Below, in pieces: positions 7,386-17,200 of a stretch of 28,108 nucleotides of DNA. Both the position numbers and the translations under genes were made by a program. The notes under the pieces were generated by a model, which saw only the letters and a list, made by a program, of their open reading frames with translations, was not told the DNA's origin and did no database searches. The stretch covers positions 1-28,108 of the forward strand of contig CAZVCC010000043.1 in the NCBI GenBank assembly GCA_964626015.1. The letters are read 5' to 3'. The stretch's first letter is position 1. Each line of letters begins with the position of its first letter. This DNA comes from CAIKZJ01 sp964626015. GTDB lineage: Bacteria > Bacteroidota > Ignavibacteria > Tepidaquicellales > Tepidaquicellaceae.

Positions 7386-8954
7386 TTATCCAAGCGGCTT
7401 CATTAGCGGAAACAGTAAAACGTCTCTAATATTTACCGAATTCGTAAGTAGCATTACAATTCTGTCAACCCCCATCCCGACACCAGTTGTCGGTGGCATT
7501 CCAACCTCTATTGCTTTTACAAAGTCCTCATCAAAAGGATGCGTGTCTTCTTCTCCACCTCTTCCTCTTTCAACTTGGCTTTCAAGAAGTCTTCTTTGAA
7601 GTATCGGGTCATTTAGCTCTGTGTATGCATTCCCGACCTCCCATTTGTTAATGTATGGTTCAAATCTCTCAACAAATATTACCTGTTCAGGATCGTCTTT
7701 CATTTCTTCTAACTCCGAAAGTGAATATTGCCTTAGCGGTTTGCAGAGCGGAGTTGTATCAATCGGATGATTTATTACAAATGTTGGCTGTATTAAATCC
7801 GTCTCACAAAGTGCTTCAAATAATGCTGCAATGACCAGACCCTTGCTATGTGAAAGCTTTAAATCAAGGTCAATATCATTCTTCTTCATGTACATTATTA
7901 TTTCATCTTTCTTCATTGAAAGAACATCTAGTCCTGTTTTTTCCTTAATAGCATCTGTCATTTTAAGCCTTTTCCATGGACGGGTAACATCAATCTGTGT
8001 ACCCTGATATTCAAAGTTGGATGTGCCGTGAACAGCTATACATGCAGACTCTACAACCTCTTCAAACATGTTCATACTGTCTGTGTAATCTCCGTATGCC
8101 TGATACCATTCTACCTGCGTAAACTCAGGATTATGCGTTCTGTCTATTCCTTCATTTCTGAAATCTTTAACGAACTCATAAACCCTGTTAAAACCTCCGA
8201 CTATCAATCTCTTTAAATATAATTCGTTTGAAATTCTCAAATATAAAGGTATATCAAGAGCATTATGATGCGTAATAAAAGGTCTCGCATTTGCTCCGCC
8301 GTATATTGTTTGTAATGTTGGAGTCTCAACCTCAAAAAATCCGTACTTCTCAAGTGTTGCTCTAATGGACTTGATTACTTTGGTTCTCTTAATAAACGTA
8401 TCTTTAACATTTTCATTAACAATGAGGTCAATGTATCTCTGTCTGTAACGTAGTTCAACATCAGCAAATGCATCATGAATGATTTTTTCACCTGATTCAG
8501 TAATTTCTTCCTTTACGACTGGGAGAGGATGAATTGATTTTGTAAGAAGTTCAAGAGAAATGCTGTGTATCGATACTTCTCCCGTCTTTGTCCTGAAGAC
8601 AAACCCTTTAACTCCGATGATATCACCAATATCAAGCATTTTCATTATCGCATAGCTTACTTCCCCTACTTCATCCCTCTTAATATATACTTGTATCCGG
8701 TTTGTGTCATCTTTAATGTGACAAAACGTTGCTTTGCCCATTCTTCGAATAGCAGAAATTCTTCCAGCTATTGAAACAATGCTCTTCTTCTTGAGCTCGG
8801 CTTCTGCCTCATCTTTTGGGTCTGTATAATTCTTAAGTAAATCATCCGCTTTGTCTGTTACGTCATACCTGTGCGGGTAAGGGTTTACACCAAGTTTCTT
8901 GATTTCTTCAAGCTCTTCTAATCTTCTTTTTACTAATTCGTTTTGTTCTGCCAT
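7386..8954 (-). CDS. lysS: lysyl-tRNA synthetase, class II
   Basis: This 522-residue enzyme charges tRNA-Lys with lysine. An N-terminal OB-fold anticodon-binding domain spans about residues 58-140. The class II core follows: motif 1 near 165-180 (VELRYRQRYIDL), motif 2 near 261-283 (FVKDFRNEGIDRTHNPEFT), and motif 3 near 491-516 (GVGMGVDRIVMLL, arginine R498). The length is normal for bacterial LysS. The start ATG lies one base after the rluB stop codon, which indicates cotranscription and probably translational coupling. Nothing appears truncated. Confidence 0.97.
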   Translation of the reverse strand: MAEQNELVKRRLEELEEIKKLGVNPYPHRYDVTDKADDLLKNYTDPKDEAEAELKKKSIVSIAGRISAIRRMGKATFCHIKDDTNRIQVYIKRDEVGEVSYAIMKMLDIGDIIGVKGFVFRTKTGEVSIHSISLELLTKSIHPLPVVKEEITESGEKIIHDAFADVELRYRQRYIDLIVNENVKDTFIKRTKVIKSIRATLEKYGFFEVETPTLQTIYGGANARPFITHHNALDIPLYLRISNELYLKRLIVGGFNRVYEFVKDFRNEGIDRTHNPEFTQVEWYQAYGDYTDSMNMFEEVVESACIAVHGTSNFEYQGTQIDVTRPWKRLKMTDAIKEKTGLDVLSMKKDEIIMYMKKNDIDLDLKLSHSKGLVIAALFEALCETDLIQPTFVINHPIDTTPLCKPLRQYSLSELEEMKDDPEQVIFVERFEPYINKWEVGNAYTELNDPILQRRLLESQVERGRGGEEDTHPFDEDFVKAIEVGMPPTTGVGMGVDRIVMLLTNSVNIRDVLLFPLMKPLG

Positions 8955-8955
8955 T

Positions 8956-9678
8956 CTATTTGTTGAATTTATTTATTTCTTCTTTTGTAAGCTTTCTGTA
9001 TTCTCCTGCATTTAATCCTTTATCTGTCAGGTGTCCATATGAAATACGGTGAAGTTTTCTAACAAAATATCCGTATCCCTCAAACATTCTGCGTACCTGT
9101 CTGTTTCTGCCCTCTGTTAAGGTTATCGAAACAATACTTAAATCATTTTTATTCGGATGAACAATCTTTGCAGGAGCCGTCTTTTTACCGTCAAGTTTTA
9201 TACCTCCTGCAAGCTTTGCTCTCAGCTTTTCTTCAAGAGGTTTTGAAAGTGTGATAATGTATGTCTTCTCAACCTTATATTTTGGATGCATCAGCTTATT
9301 AGCAAAGTCACCATCATTTGTAAGAAGTAAAACTCCGCTTGTATCACTGTCTAGTCTACCTATTGGAAAAACTCTATCGTGCGTCTTAATAAGGTCAATA
9401 ACAGTTTTTCTGTTCTTCTCGTCATCTGTGGTCGTAATAAAGCCTATCGGTTTGTGAAGTATAAAATATTTCTTATTTGTTTTTTCTCTTATTCGTTCGC
9501 CGTCAAGCCTGACTTCATCTTTGTTGGGATTAATCTGTAAACCTTGTTCAAGTACAACCTTGTTGTTTACTGTTATTCTACCTTGTTTTATGAACTCATC
9601 AATCTTTCTTCTCGCAAATTCTGTATTGTTTGAAAGATATTTGTTTAGACGTGTGTAAACATCGCTTTCCTTCATCAT
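8956..9678 (-). CDS. rluB: 23S rRNA pseudouridine synthase, RluB/RsuA family
   Basis: This 240-residue protein has an N-terminal S4 RNA-binding domain (about residues 5-62) and an RsuA/RluB-type pseudouridine synthase domain. The catalytic motif GRLDSDTSG is at 107-115, with D110 the expected nucleophile, and the conserved EGRNRQVRRMF stretch is in the C-terminal third. It isomerises a uridine in ribosomal RNA; RluB (23S) is preferred over RsuA because it sits directly downstream of scpB, a common arrangement. The ATG overlaps the scpB stop codon by 4 bases (ATGA), and a second ATG follows immediately. Confidence 0.92.
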   Translation of the reverse strand: MMKESDVYTRLNKYLSNNTEFARRKIDEFIKQGRITVNNKVVLEQGLQINPNKDEVRLDGERIREKTNKKYFILHKPIGFITTTDDEKNRKTVIDLIKTHDRVFPIGRLDSDTSGVLLLTNDGDFANKLMHPKYKVEKTYIITLSKPLEEKLRAKLAGGIKLDGKKTAPAKIVHPNKNDLSIVSITLTEGRNRQVRRMFEGYGYFVRKLHRISYGHLTDKGLNAGEYRKLTKEEINKFNK

Positions 9679-10526
9679 ATTGTGCTTTCCTCATTTTTAC
9701 TCTCGGAATCATCATCTGCGATCTTCTCTTCATTATTTATTTCAGTACTAATCCCTTCATGTTTATTTATATCGTTATTATATCCTTCTGCAAAATTCCC
9801 TTCAGTAAAATCAATTCTGTTATGCGTTTTTTTCAATTCTTCAACTTGCTCTGCTTCTTTCTCAGTATTCACTTCGAAGTTTAATCGTTCGTTCGGCGAA
9901 CTGTCAGTAAAATCTTCTTGTCCCTGACTACTCATTGAATTAAACAAATCAATATCTGCTTCAGAAATTCCCTCAATCTTTTCATTCTTAAGTATATCAT
10001 TTATTTCCTTTAGTTTCGGTAGGTCATCCAACGCATTTAATCCCAGTACTTTGAGGAAGCTTGTCGTCGTACCGTAAAGTATCGGCCTTCCCGGACCGTC
10101 AGCTCTGCCCTTTATCGTGATAAGATCCCTCTCAAGAAGCGAGTTAACGATGTAATCAACATTTACTCCTCTTACAAACTCAATCTCAGAACGAGTAATA
10201 GGTTGTTTGTACGCTATTATAGCAAGTGTTTCAATTGCCGATTGTGAAAGTTTCTTCTTCTGAGTTTCCGCAGTAAGTTTTCCTAGAAAATGGGAATATT
10301 TTTTCTTCGTTGCAAATATATAACCTCCGGCAAGATTTATTATTTCAAATGCGCTGCCGTTATTTTCGTATTCTCTGTTCAGTTCATCTATTGAAGCTTC
10401 AATTTCCTTAATTGAAACGCTTATTCTGAAAGTGTCTAATAGGTCTTTTATTTCTTTAATTGTAATTTCTTCGTCAGATGCAAAGATTAATGCTTCAACA
10501 ATATTCTTAATTCCGTCTGTAATCAA
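9675..10526 (-). CDS. scpB: segregation and condensation protein B
   Basis: This 283-residue ScpB is the winged-helix partner of ScpA in the SMC-ScpAB condensin complex that organises the chromosome. The family core is at residues about 1-190, with the signature SAIETLAIIAYKQPITRSEI near 96-115 and GRPILYGTT near 146-154. Residues about 195-283 form a long, acidic, low-complexity C-terminal tail that most ScpB proteins lack. The start is TTG at 10526: it overlaps the scpA stop as TTGA, and no ATG occurs in frame before residue 197. The gene is translationally coupled to scpA and rluB. Confidence 0.93.
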   Translation of the reverse strand: MITDGIKNIVEALIFASDEEITIKEIKDLLDTFRISVSIKEIEASIDELNREYENNGSAFEIINLAGGYIFATKKKYSHFLGKLTAETQKKKLSQSAIETLAIIAYKQPITRSEIEFVRGVNVDYIVNSLLERDLITIKGRADGPGRPILYGTTTSFLKVLGLNALDDLPKLKEINDILKNEKIEGISEADIDLFNSMSSQGQEDFTDSSPNERLNFEVNTEKEAEQVEELKKTHNRIDFTEGNFAEGYNNDINKHEGISTEINNEEKIADDDSESKNEESTI

Positions 10527-11311
10527 TTTAAGTGTTCATTTAGTATTTTTATTAAAGAAAATTCAGACAAATTCTTTTCATTATATATAATTCCGAGATA
10601 ACCTTCCAATGCTAACTGTAATATTGATAGAAATGTACATATCACAACCATTTTATCATCCATCATAGCTATCAGTTCTTTGTAATTAATAGATAACCGT
10701 GTCTTAAAGAAGTTTATCAAAAATTCTCTCTGAATTTCAGGTGTTGTGTTCATTAACTCAATTGGGTGTACTACTTCATGTCTTACGTTCGTGATTACGC
10801 GTTTGTACCCTTTAATAAGATTGAAAATCGTCAGGTTTTGAAGTCCGGCATCATTTAATACATCCAGCTCAACTTCCTTCGGATCTTTTTTAAAATAGAG
10901 CCTGAAATATCTTTGTCTTGCACTTTCTTCATATTTTAGAAGTTCTGTTGACGCGTCCTTAAATCTTTTGTACTCGAGTAATTTTCTTATAAGTGTATAT
11001 CTCGGATCTTCTTCCTCCGTTTCATTCTCAGCTATCTGAGGTATTAGCATTCTTGCTTTAATTTTCATCAGTTCTGCTGCCATAAGTAAAAACTCTCCGG
11101 CAAGTTCAATATCAAGTGTCTGCATGTAGTTCAGGAACTCAAGAAAATCTTTTGTAATTTTTGATATCGGGATGTCGTATATATTTAACTCCTCTTCCTT
11201 TATAAAGTGGAGTAGAATATCGAGAGGTCCCTCGTATTCAGACAGCTTTGCCCAGTAGTCACTCGGCTTTGGTGCTTCTTTTTCTATAATATTATCTGTT
11301 ATGTCGTCCAA
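10523..11311 (-). CDS. scpA: segregation and condensation protein A
   Basis: This 262-residue ScpA is the kleisin subunit that bridges SMC heads and binds ScpB. The N-terminal signature is visible at about 23-50 (LSEYEGPLDILLHFIKEEE, then IYDIPISKI), followed by the helical segment LAGEFLLMAAELMKIKARMLIP near 69-90 and a C-terminal winged-helix region. The start appears to be TTG at 11311: an in-frame stop lies five codons upstream and the next in-frame ATG falls only at residue 58. It is the first gene of the scpA-scpB-rluB-lysS-PLP enzyme cluster. The promoter should lie in 11312-11546, but I could not identify it. Confidence 0.93.
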   Translation of the reverse strand: MDDITDNIIEKEAPKPSDYWAKLSEYEGPLDILLHFIKEEELNIYDIPISKITKDFLEFLNYMQTLDIELAGEFLLMAAELMKIKARMLIPQIAENETEEEDPRYTLIRKLLEYKRFKDASTELLKYEESARQRYFRLYFKKDPKEVELDVLNDAGLQNLTIFNLIKGYKRVITNVRHEVVHPIELMNTTPEIQREFLINFFKTRLSINYKELIAMMDDKMVVICTFLSILQLALEGYLGIIYNEKNLSEFSLIKILNEHLN

Positions 11312-11378
11312 TTTTATACAATTTTAAATATACAAAATGAGTAGTCGAGTTTAAATGTAATAGATGCTTTTAGTATTC

Positions 11379-11483
11379 TCATCTTGCAGGATACTTTTTT
11401 GCAAGTGGATTTATGTCAACTGCTCTTTCAGGCGGTATTTCATAATTAAATTTAGTATCATTTCCATCTTCTGCGAAATTATA
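11379..11483 (-). pseudogene. possible 3' remnant of an unidentified gene
   Basis: Between scpA and osmC, the minus strand has 34 open codons that read like protein, ending IPPERAVDINPLAKKYPAR and a TGA stop at 11379-11381. An in-frame TAA lies at 11484-11486, and there is no ATG, GTG or TTG in the frame. The residue composition (charged, with proline and few low-complexity runs) looks more like real protein than the random AT-rich translation around it. It could be the tail of a gene lost by deletion, or a chance reading. I do not recognise the family. Confidence 0.25.
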
Positions 11484-11519
11484 TTATCTTATATCATTTA
11501 AAAACAAAATCAGAATACT

Positions 11520-11527
11520 TATTTTTG
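11520..11527 (+). promoter_or_regulatory. Bacteroidota-type -7 element upstream of the OsmC gene
   Basis: TATTTTTG at 11520-11527 fits the TAnnTTTG -7 consensus known for the Bacteroidota primary sigma factor. It sits 20 bases before the ATG at 11547, which would give a very short leader. No convincing -33 TTTG box is seen upstream, so this is a weak call. Confidence 0.3.
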
Positions 11528-11546
11528 TACAATTAAATAAAAATAT

Positions 11547-11954
11547 ATGCCCACATCAACTTTAAAATATCTCGGAAATTTAAGAACAGAGATGACTCAT
11601 GTTAAATCCGGACAGGTAGTCATTACCGATGCTCCGATTGATAATAACGGAAAAGGAGAAGCCTTTTCTCCGACAGACCTTATGTCATCTTCGCTTTGCG
11701 CTTGTATGATTACAATCATGGGTATTGCAGCACAAAATCATGGTTTCTCAATTGATGGAGCAACTGCCGAAATTACGAAAATAATGTCTGCTGAACCGCG
11801 GAAAGTAGCTGAAATTCATATAGAAATTAAATTTCCAACGAACAATTATTCAGATAAAGAAAAGAAAATAATTGAGCACATTACTAAAACATGTCCCGTT
11901 GCTCTTAGTATGCATGAAAGTGTCTCTCAGGAAATTAAGTTAACTTATTCATAA
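11547..11954 (+). CDS. OsmC family protein
   Basis: This 135-residue single-domain protein of the OsmC/Ohr superfamily reduces organic or fatty-acid hydroperoxides with a cysteine pair in characterised members. The family cysteines are C51 in SSLCACM (with C53 close by) and C116 in TKTCPVAL. The FSPTDLMSSSL stretch at 40-50 is the usual motif leading into the first cysteine helix. The protein is cytoplasmic, with no signal peptide. It lies divergent from scpA and 99 bases upstream of the M13 peptidase start, on the same strand. A TAnnTTTG box precedes it. The subfamily (OsmC, Ohr or YhfA-like) is not settled. Confidence 0.9.
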   Translation: MPTSTLKYLGNLRTEMTHVKSGQVVITDAPIDNNGKGEAFSPTDLMSSSLCACMITIMGIAAQNHGFSIDGATAEITKIMSAEPRKVAEIHIEIKFPTNNYSDKEKKIIEHITKTCPVALSMHESVSQEIKLTYS

Positions 11955-12053
11955 TTTGTTGTTTCTGTAAAATATGTATTCAAAGAAAAAGCGTTTAATC
12001 ATGTGCAATATTTTTTTATAATCAACATAAAATATAAACATAATAATATCAAA

Positions 12054-14063
12054 ATGAAAAACATTATTGCTTTATTCCTAATTTTAGGATTTGTGGCATC
12101 TTCTTTTGCTCAGCCAATAATTGATAAAAACAATATGGATTTGAGTATAAGTCCAGGAGATGATTTCTTTAATTATGCAAATGGGACATGGGTAAAAAAT
12201 ACTCCAATGCCGCCAGACTTGACCCGTTACGGTGCTTTCGATGAACTACGTGAGAATAATGACCGTCAGTTAAAAGCGCTTATCGAGGAATTATCGACTC
12301 AGAAAAGTACTCCGGGTTCTAACAAACAAAAAATTGGTGATTTCTTTGCCAGTGGTCTGGATGAATCTAAAATTAATTCACTTGGATTCCAGCCAATAAA
12401 AAACAAGCTCGATGAACTAAAAAGCATAAATAAGAAAGAAGACTTAATAAAGTTTATCGCATACCTAAATACAAGCGGTTCGTCATCATTCTTCGGTTTC
12501 GGTTCTTCACCCGATCGTAAAAATAGTTCTATGAATATAGCTTCTTTAAGACAATCCGGAATTACTCTTTCAAATAGAGATTATTATCTTAAAGATGATG
12601 AGAGGAATAAATCAATAAGAGCTGAACTTCAAAAATACATGACAGAATTGTTTAGACTTGTCGGATATGATGAAGAACTCGCAGTGGCAAAGGCAAAAAT
12701 GCAAATGGAGTTTGAAATAATTCTTGCAAACTCTTCATTCTCTAACCTTGAGCTTCGTGATCCTGAACTGAATTACAATAAAATGTCTTTAGATGATCTG
12801 ACAGCATTAAGCAGCGGTTTTGATTGGAAACTTTATATGAAGCAGATAGGCGTCGAAAATCCTGGGGATATAAATGTGGGACAGAAAAAATATTTTGAGG
12901 ATTTTGGAAAACATTTTGATGATGCAAGCCTTGATGTTCTAAAAAATTATGTCGAATGGAGACTTATAAACAATGCCTCTGCCTACTTAAGCAGTGATTT
13001 TGTTGAAGCAAACTTTGCCTTCTATGGAAAGTTTATGTCAGGTGCACAGGTAATTAGACCTCGTTGGAAACGTGTACTAGACGTTGTTAATGGTTCTCTT
13101 GGCGAAGCTCTGGGAGAGCTCTACGTTGAAAAACATTTTCCTCCTGCTGCTAAACAAAAAATTAAAGATTTGGTCGCCAATATCAAACTTGCTATGGCGG
13201 ATAGAATAAAAAATCTTGACTGGATGTCAGATGAAACCAAAAAACAGGCGTTGATAAAACTTGATAAAATGGGTATTAAAGTTGGGTATCCCGATAAATG
13301 GGAGGATTATTCAAAAATAGAAATCTCAAGGGATTCGTATTTTGATAATATCTTGAATGTAAGAAAATTCAATTTTAACAAAAACATCAGCGAAATTGGT
13401 AAACCAGTTGATAAATCAAAATGGGGGATGAGTCCGCAGACTGTTAACGCTTATTATTCTGGAACTAATAATGAGATTTGTTTCCCCGCTGGTATTCTTC
13501 AGCCCCCATTCTTTTTTGCTGAGGGTGATGACGCTGTAAACTACGGTGGAATAGGAGCGGTTATTGGTCACGAGATTACTCATGGTTTTGATGATCAGGG
13601 AAGAAAGTTTGATGCTGAAGGAAATCTCAAAGATTGGTGGACAGATGATGATAAAACCAAATTCGAATCAAAAACCCAGATACTCGTAGATCAGTATAAT
13701 AATTTTGTTGTTCTTGATACATTTAAAGTTGATGGAAAGTTCACACTCGGCGAAAATATTGCTGACCTCGGTGGTATTACTCTCGGTCTTGAGGGTTTGA
13801 AAAAAGCTTGGGACAAAAATCCCCCTGCAAATGAAATCGAAGGATTCACACCCCTGCAAAGATATTTTCTCTCTTATGCACAAATATGGAGAGGAAGTAT
13901 TCGTGAAAAAGAACTCCTTAAAAGATTAAAAGAAGATGTGCATTCACCTTCTCTTGCACGTGTAAACGGTATCGTTTACAACATACCGCAGTTCTATGAA
14001 GCGTTCAACATCACTTCTGGGAATATGTACAAAGACCCCGCTTCAAGAGCTGTCATTTGGTAA
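12054..14063 (+). CDS. secreted M13 family (neprilysin-like) zinc metallopeptidase
   Basis: This is a 669-residue M13 endopeptidase from ATG 12054. The frame is open back to a GTG at 12003, but the ATG gives a clean signal peptide (MKNIIALFLILGFVASSFAQP), so it is preferred. Numbering from the ATG, the substrate-binding NAYYS motif is at 465-469, the zinc site HEITH at 506-510, and the third zinc ligand E567 is in ENIADLGG. The early DDFFNYANGTW and the terminal RAVIW are typical of the family. There is no T9SS tail, so it probably acts in the periplasm or as an envelope protein on short peptides. It lies downstream of osmC and ends before a strong terminator. Confidence 0.95.
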   Translation: MKNIIALFLILGFVASSFAQPIIDKNNMDLSISPGDDFFNYANGTWVKNTPMPPDLTRYGAFDELRENNDRQLKALIEELSTQKSTPGSNKQKIGDFFASGLDESKINSLGFQPIKNKLDELKSINKKEDLIKFIAYLNTSGSSSFFGFGSSPDRKNSSMNIASLRQSGITLSNRDYYLKDDERNKSIRAELQKYMTELFRLVGYDEELAVAKAKMQMEFEIILANSSFSNLELRDPELNYNKMSLDDLTALSSGFDWKLYMKQIGVENPGDINVGQKKYFEDFGKHFDDASLDVLKNYVEWRLINNASAYLSSDFVEANFAFYGKFMSGAQVIRPRWKRVLDVVNGSLGEALGELYVEKHFPPAAKQKIKDLVANIKLAMADRIKNLDWMSDETKKQALIKLDKMGIKVGYPDKWEDYSKIEISRDSYFDNILNVRKFNFNKNISEIGKPVDKSKWGMSPQTVNAYYSGTNNEICFPAGILQPPFFFAEGDDAVNYGGIGAVIGHEITHGFDDQGRKFDAEGNLKDWWTDDDKTKFESKTQILVDQYNNFVVLDTFKVDGKFTLGENIADLGGITLGLEGLKKAWDKNPPANEIEGFTPLQRYFLSYAQIWRGSIREKELLKRLKEDVHSPSLARVNGIVYNIPQFYEAFNITSGNMYKDPASRAVIW

Positions 14064-14083
14064 GATAAGTTTTTAAATAAAAT

Positions 14084-14113
14084 AAAGAGGTTGTCCCTTA
14101 AAACAGCCTCTTT
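14084..14113. terminator. bidirectional terminator between M13 peptidase and hybrid kinase genes
   Basis: An 11-bp stem (14084-14094 pairs with 14103-14113, one G-T pair; AAAGAGG and CCTCTTT arms) encloses an 8-base loop. TTTTATTT follows on the plus strand and an A-rich run precedes it, which gives a T-rich tract on the minus strand as well. It lies 20 bases after the M13 stop and about 100 bases past the stop of the convergent kinase gene. Confidence 0.85.
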
Positions 14114-14213
14114 TATTTCTCTATGTATTTTTTGCGTAAAGATTCAGTATCTACTATGCTGCTTCTGTTTTTCCTAACCCTTTATTTCTCAAAATCTTAC
14201 TGTTCGATGTCTT

Positions 14214-17200
14214 TCACTTATTCTTAAAATACTTAATCAATAAATCATCAATTACTTTCTGCTTTATCGGTTTTGATAAATACCCGTTGCATCCCGCAGT
14301 AATTGCTTTTTCTTCATCACCTGCAAGTGCATACGCTGTCTGTGCTAATATAATTACATCGTTGTTTAATTTTCTTATTTCTCTGGTTGTTTCGTATCCA
14401 TTCATATTCGGCATTTTTAAATCCATCAATATTAAATCAATATCTGGGTTTTTGCGGTATAACTCTAAAGTTTCTTTACCTGTTGATGATGTTAAAGTAC
14501 TCTTGCTGTATTTTTTAACCATAATCTCAAGAAGTTTACTGCATTCTTCGTCATCTTCTGCAATCAAAATTTTAAGCTTCTTTAATTCTTCATCTTCCTT
14601 TCCGGACTTTCTTAATATAGATTTATTCTTGCTTTTACTTCTGATGTTAAATGGAATTGTGAAGTAAAATGTAGAACCCTTTCCCTCGTCACTTTCTACT
14701 CTTATTTCTCCGCCAAGCATTTCTACATATGCTTTGGTAATCGCTAATCCAAGTCCGGCACCTTGAAACGCCATTTTGTCCGAAATATCTGCTTGTACAA
14801 AACTCTTAAATATTTCATCCTGCCTGTGTCTTGGAATTCCTATGCCTTCGTCTCTAACAAAAAATTCAAGATAATCCTTTTCCTTTTTATAACCGAAACT
14901 AATCATACCTTTATCTGAAAACTTAATCGCGTTTTTCACAAGATTCGTAAGTATAGCGTATAGCTTTTCTTTGTCTGTTATTATTTCGGCATCTGTATCC
15001 GGAAATGAATTATTGTAAGACAATTTTAAATTTTTACTTTCTGCTTCGGGTTTGAAAAAAGTATATATGTACTCTATTTGATGATTTATGTTTGATTCCG
15101 ATAAGTTTACAATAGCTTGACCGGATTCTATTTTCGAAATATCTACTATGTCGTTTATTATATTAAGCATACGTGCACCGCTTTTTTCTATTATACTTAT
15201 GTAACTTTGTTGTTCTTCTCCTGTTAACTTTGGCTCTTTAAGCAATTGTGCAAATCCCAGGATTCCGTTCATAGGCGTCCTGATTTCATGACTCATGTTG
15301 GCTAAAAATGCTGATTTAAGCTTGTCGCTTTCTTCTGCTTTTTCCTTGGCTCGTATTAGTTCCTCTTCAGTTTTCTTTCGTTCTGTTATATCATATATTA
15401 TTCCGTGCCAAAGCGTGCTTCCGTCTTCCATTTTCTCTGGAACTGCATGGCTGAACCTCCATCTTAATCCTTTTTTTGGCAAAACCACCCTGAATTCGCA
15501 GTAAAATACATTCTGGGTTCTTGCCGATTCATATATTAAATCCGATACTCGTTGAATGTCTTCTGGATGCAGTCTGCCGAAAACGGGTGTTGCATCTTCT
15601 TTCACTTCTTCTGGTGAGTATTCGTATATTTCATTCATTCCTTCGCTGGAAAAAGGGAAACATGAACTTCCGTCTTTATACAATCTGTATTGATAAATTA
15701 CACCCGGCACCTGATTGGAAAGTTTCAAAAGCATTCTGTGGTTATATGCTAATGCGTCCTCTGCTTTTTTTCTTTCTTCAAGAAGTTTAATCTTCATAAG
15801 TGCTAGACTTACTTGCTTTGCAGCAGATTCTATAAAGTTTAATTCTTCATTTGTCCAGACTCTTTGTTCAGAGATTTGATTTATCGTAAATAAATAGTAT
15901 CCATTCTCATTGAATAGAAACGGATACCATAAAAGACTTTTTATACTCAAATCTTGATGTAAAAGATTATCTTTTTTATCCTTCTTTATTAATTCATTAA
16001 CGTCATTCGAGTAGCTTACAATGTATTTTCTTCTTTTCTTGATTTCTTTAAAAGTATTTAGAAATATTTCTATAGAAGTGAATTGTCCCTTTGTTGATTT
16101 TATACTATGATTTTCTTCATTAAGCCATTCACACAATCCTTCTATGCTGTTTCTTTCAAATGATATATCATATATTGATATTCTGTCTGCCTTTAGTGTT
16201 TCTCCTACTATCCTATTTGTGTTTTTCAGTATGTCATTTGGGTCGTCATTCGAATTTATTATTTCAGCAATTTCATTCAATGCTGTGGTAAATAGTAATT
16301 GTTGCTTGAGTTTCAATTCCGATTGCTTGCGCAATGTGATATCTGTATCTCCTCCCTTATATCCTACAACATTCCCGTTGCCGTCTAATAAAGGATACCC
16401 ATTCGTTAATAAGCAAACTGAATGTCCGTCTTTATGTATATTCCAGTTTTCTAAATTTACTATTACACTCTTTGTTTCAATTAGATTTCTAAATATCTCA
16501 TTCACTCGTTTGCTTTCTTTCTCTGGCATAAAATCAAAAGGTGTCTTACCTATTATTTCTGCTGACGTGTATCCCAATATCCTTTCGATATTTTCCGATG
16601 AGTAAACATATTTGCCGCTTTTGTCAACTTCCCATATCCAGTCTGAAGTGTTCTGAATAACTAAACGGTATCGCTCTTCACTTTCCTTTATTATTTCATT
16701 GTATTCTATGTTTCTTAAACTCTTCAGTCCTATTCCTGCTATTATTTCAATGAATACTTTTATAAACTCTAAATAAGCTCTAAGTTTGTCCTTCGTCCAA
16801 ACGGGTACTTTTTTTACTGCTTCTATATATTCTTTTTCGTTAAATCCGTATTTCTTTGCTTGATTCCTGAAAAATTCTAAATTGGGTTCCTCAAGAAAAA
16901 ATTGCCCTGTAAAAAAATTCCCTAAATGATTGCCTTCAATTATTATGGGTGTTGCATTGTCAATCAATCCGTGAGGACAAGTGTAGCTTACCGCAGGATT
17001 AGCTTCTTTAATGTGATTTAATATATATTGATCACTCTTAACGCATTCACGTTCGCATAACGGATTTGCTCTGTGAAATTTTGTGCAAATGTCCTGCCAA
17101 GCTACTGCTGTTAGTACTTTGCCGTCATTGTCTATTATTGCTGACGGAAAAGAATAAACGGAATCAAGTTTTTCCTGTAAATTCTGGAATAACTTAACGT

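Noticed and set aside
7367..7393. TTG start at 7393 for the PLP enzyme
   Set aside because: It would overlap lysS and add nine residues not typical of the family; the ATG at 7366 fits better.
12003..12053. GTG start at 12003 for the M13 peptidase
   Set aside because: It would place 17 residues before a clean signal peptide that begins at the ATG 12054.
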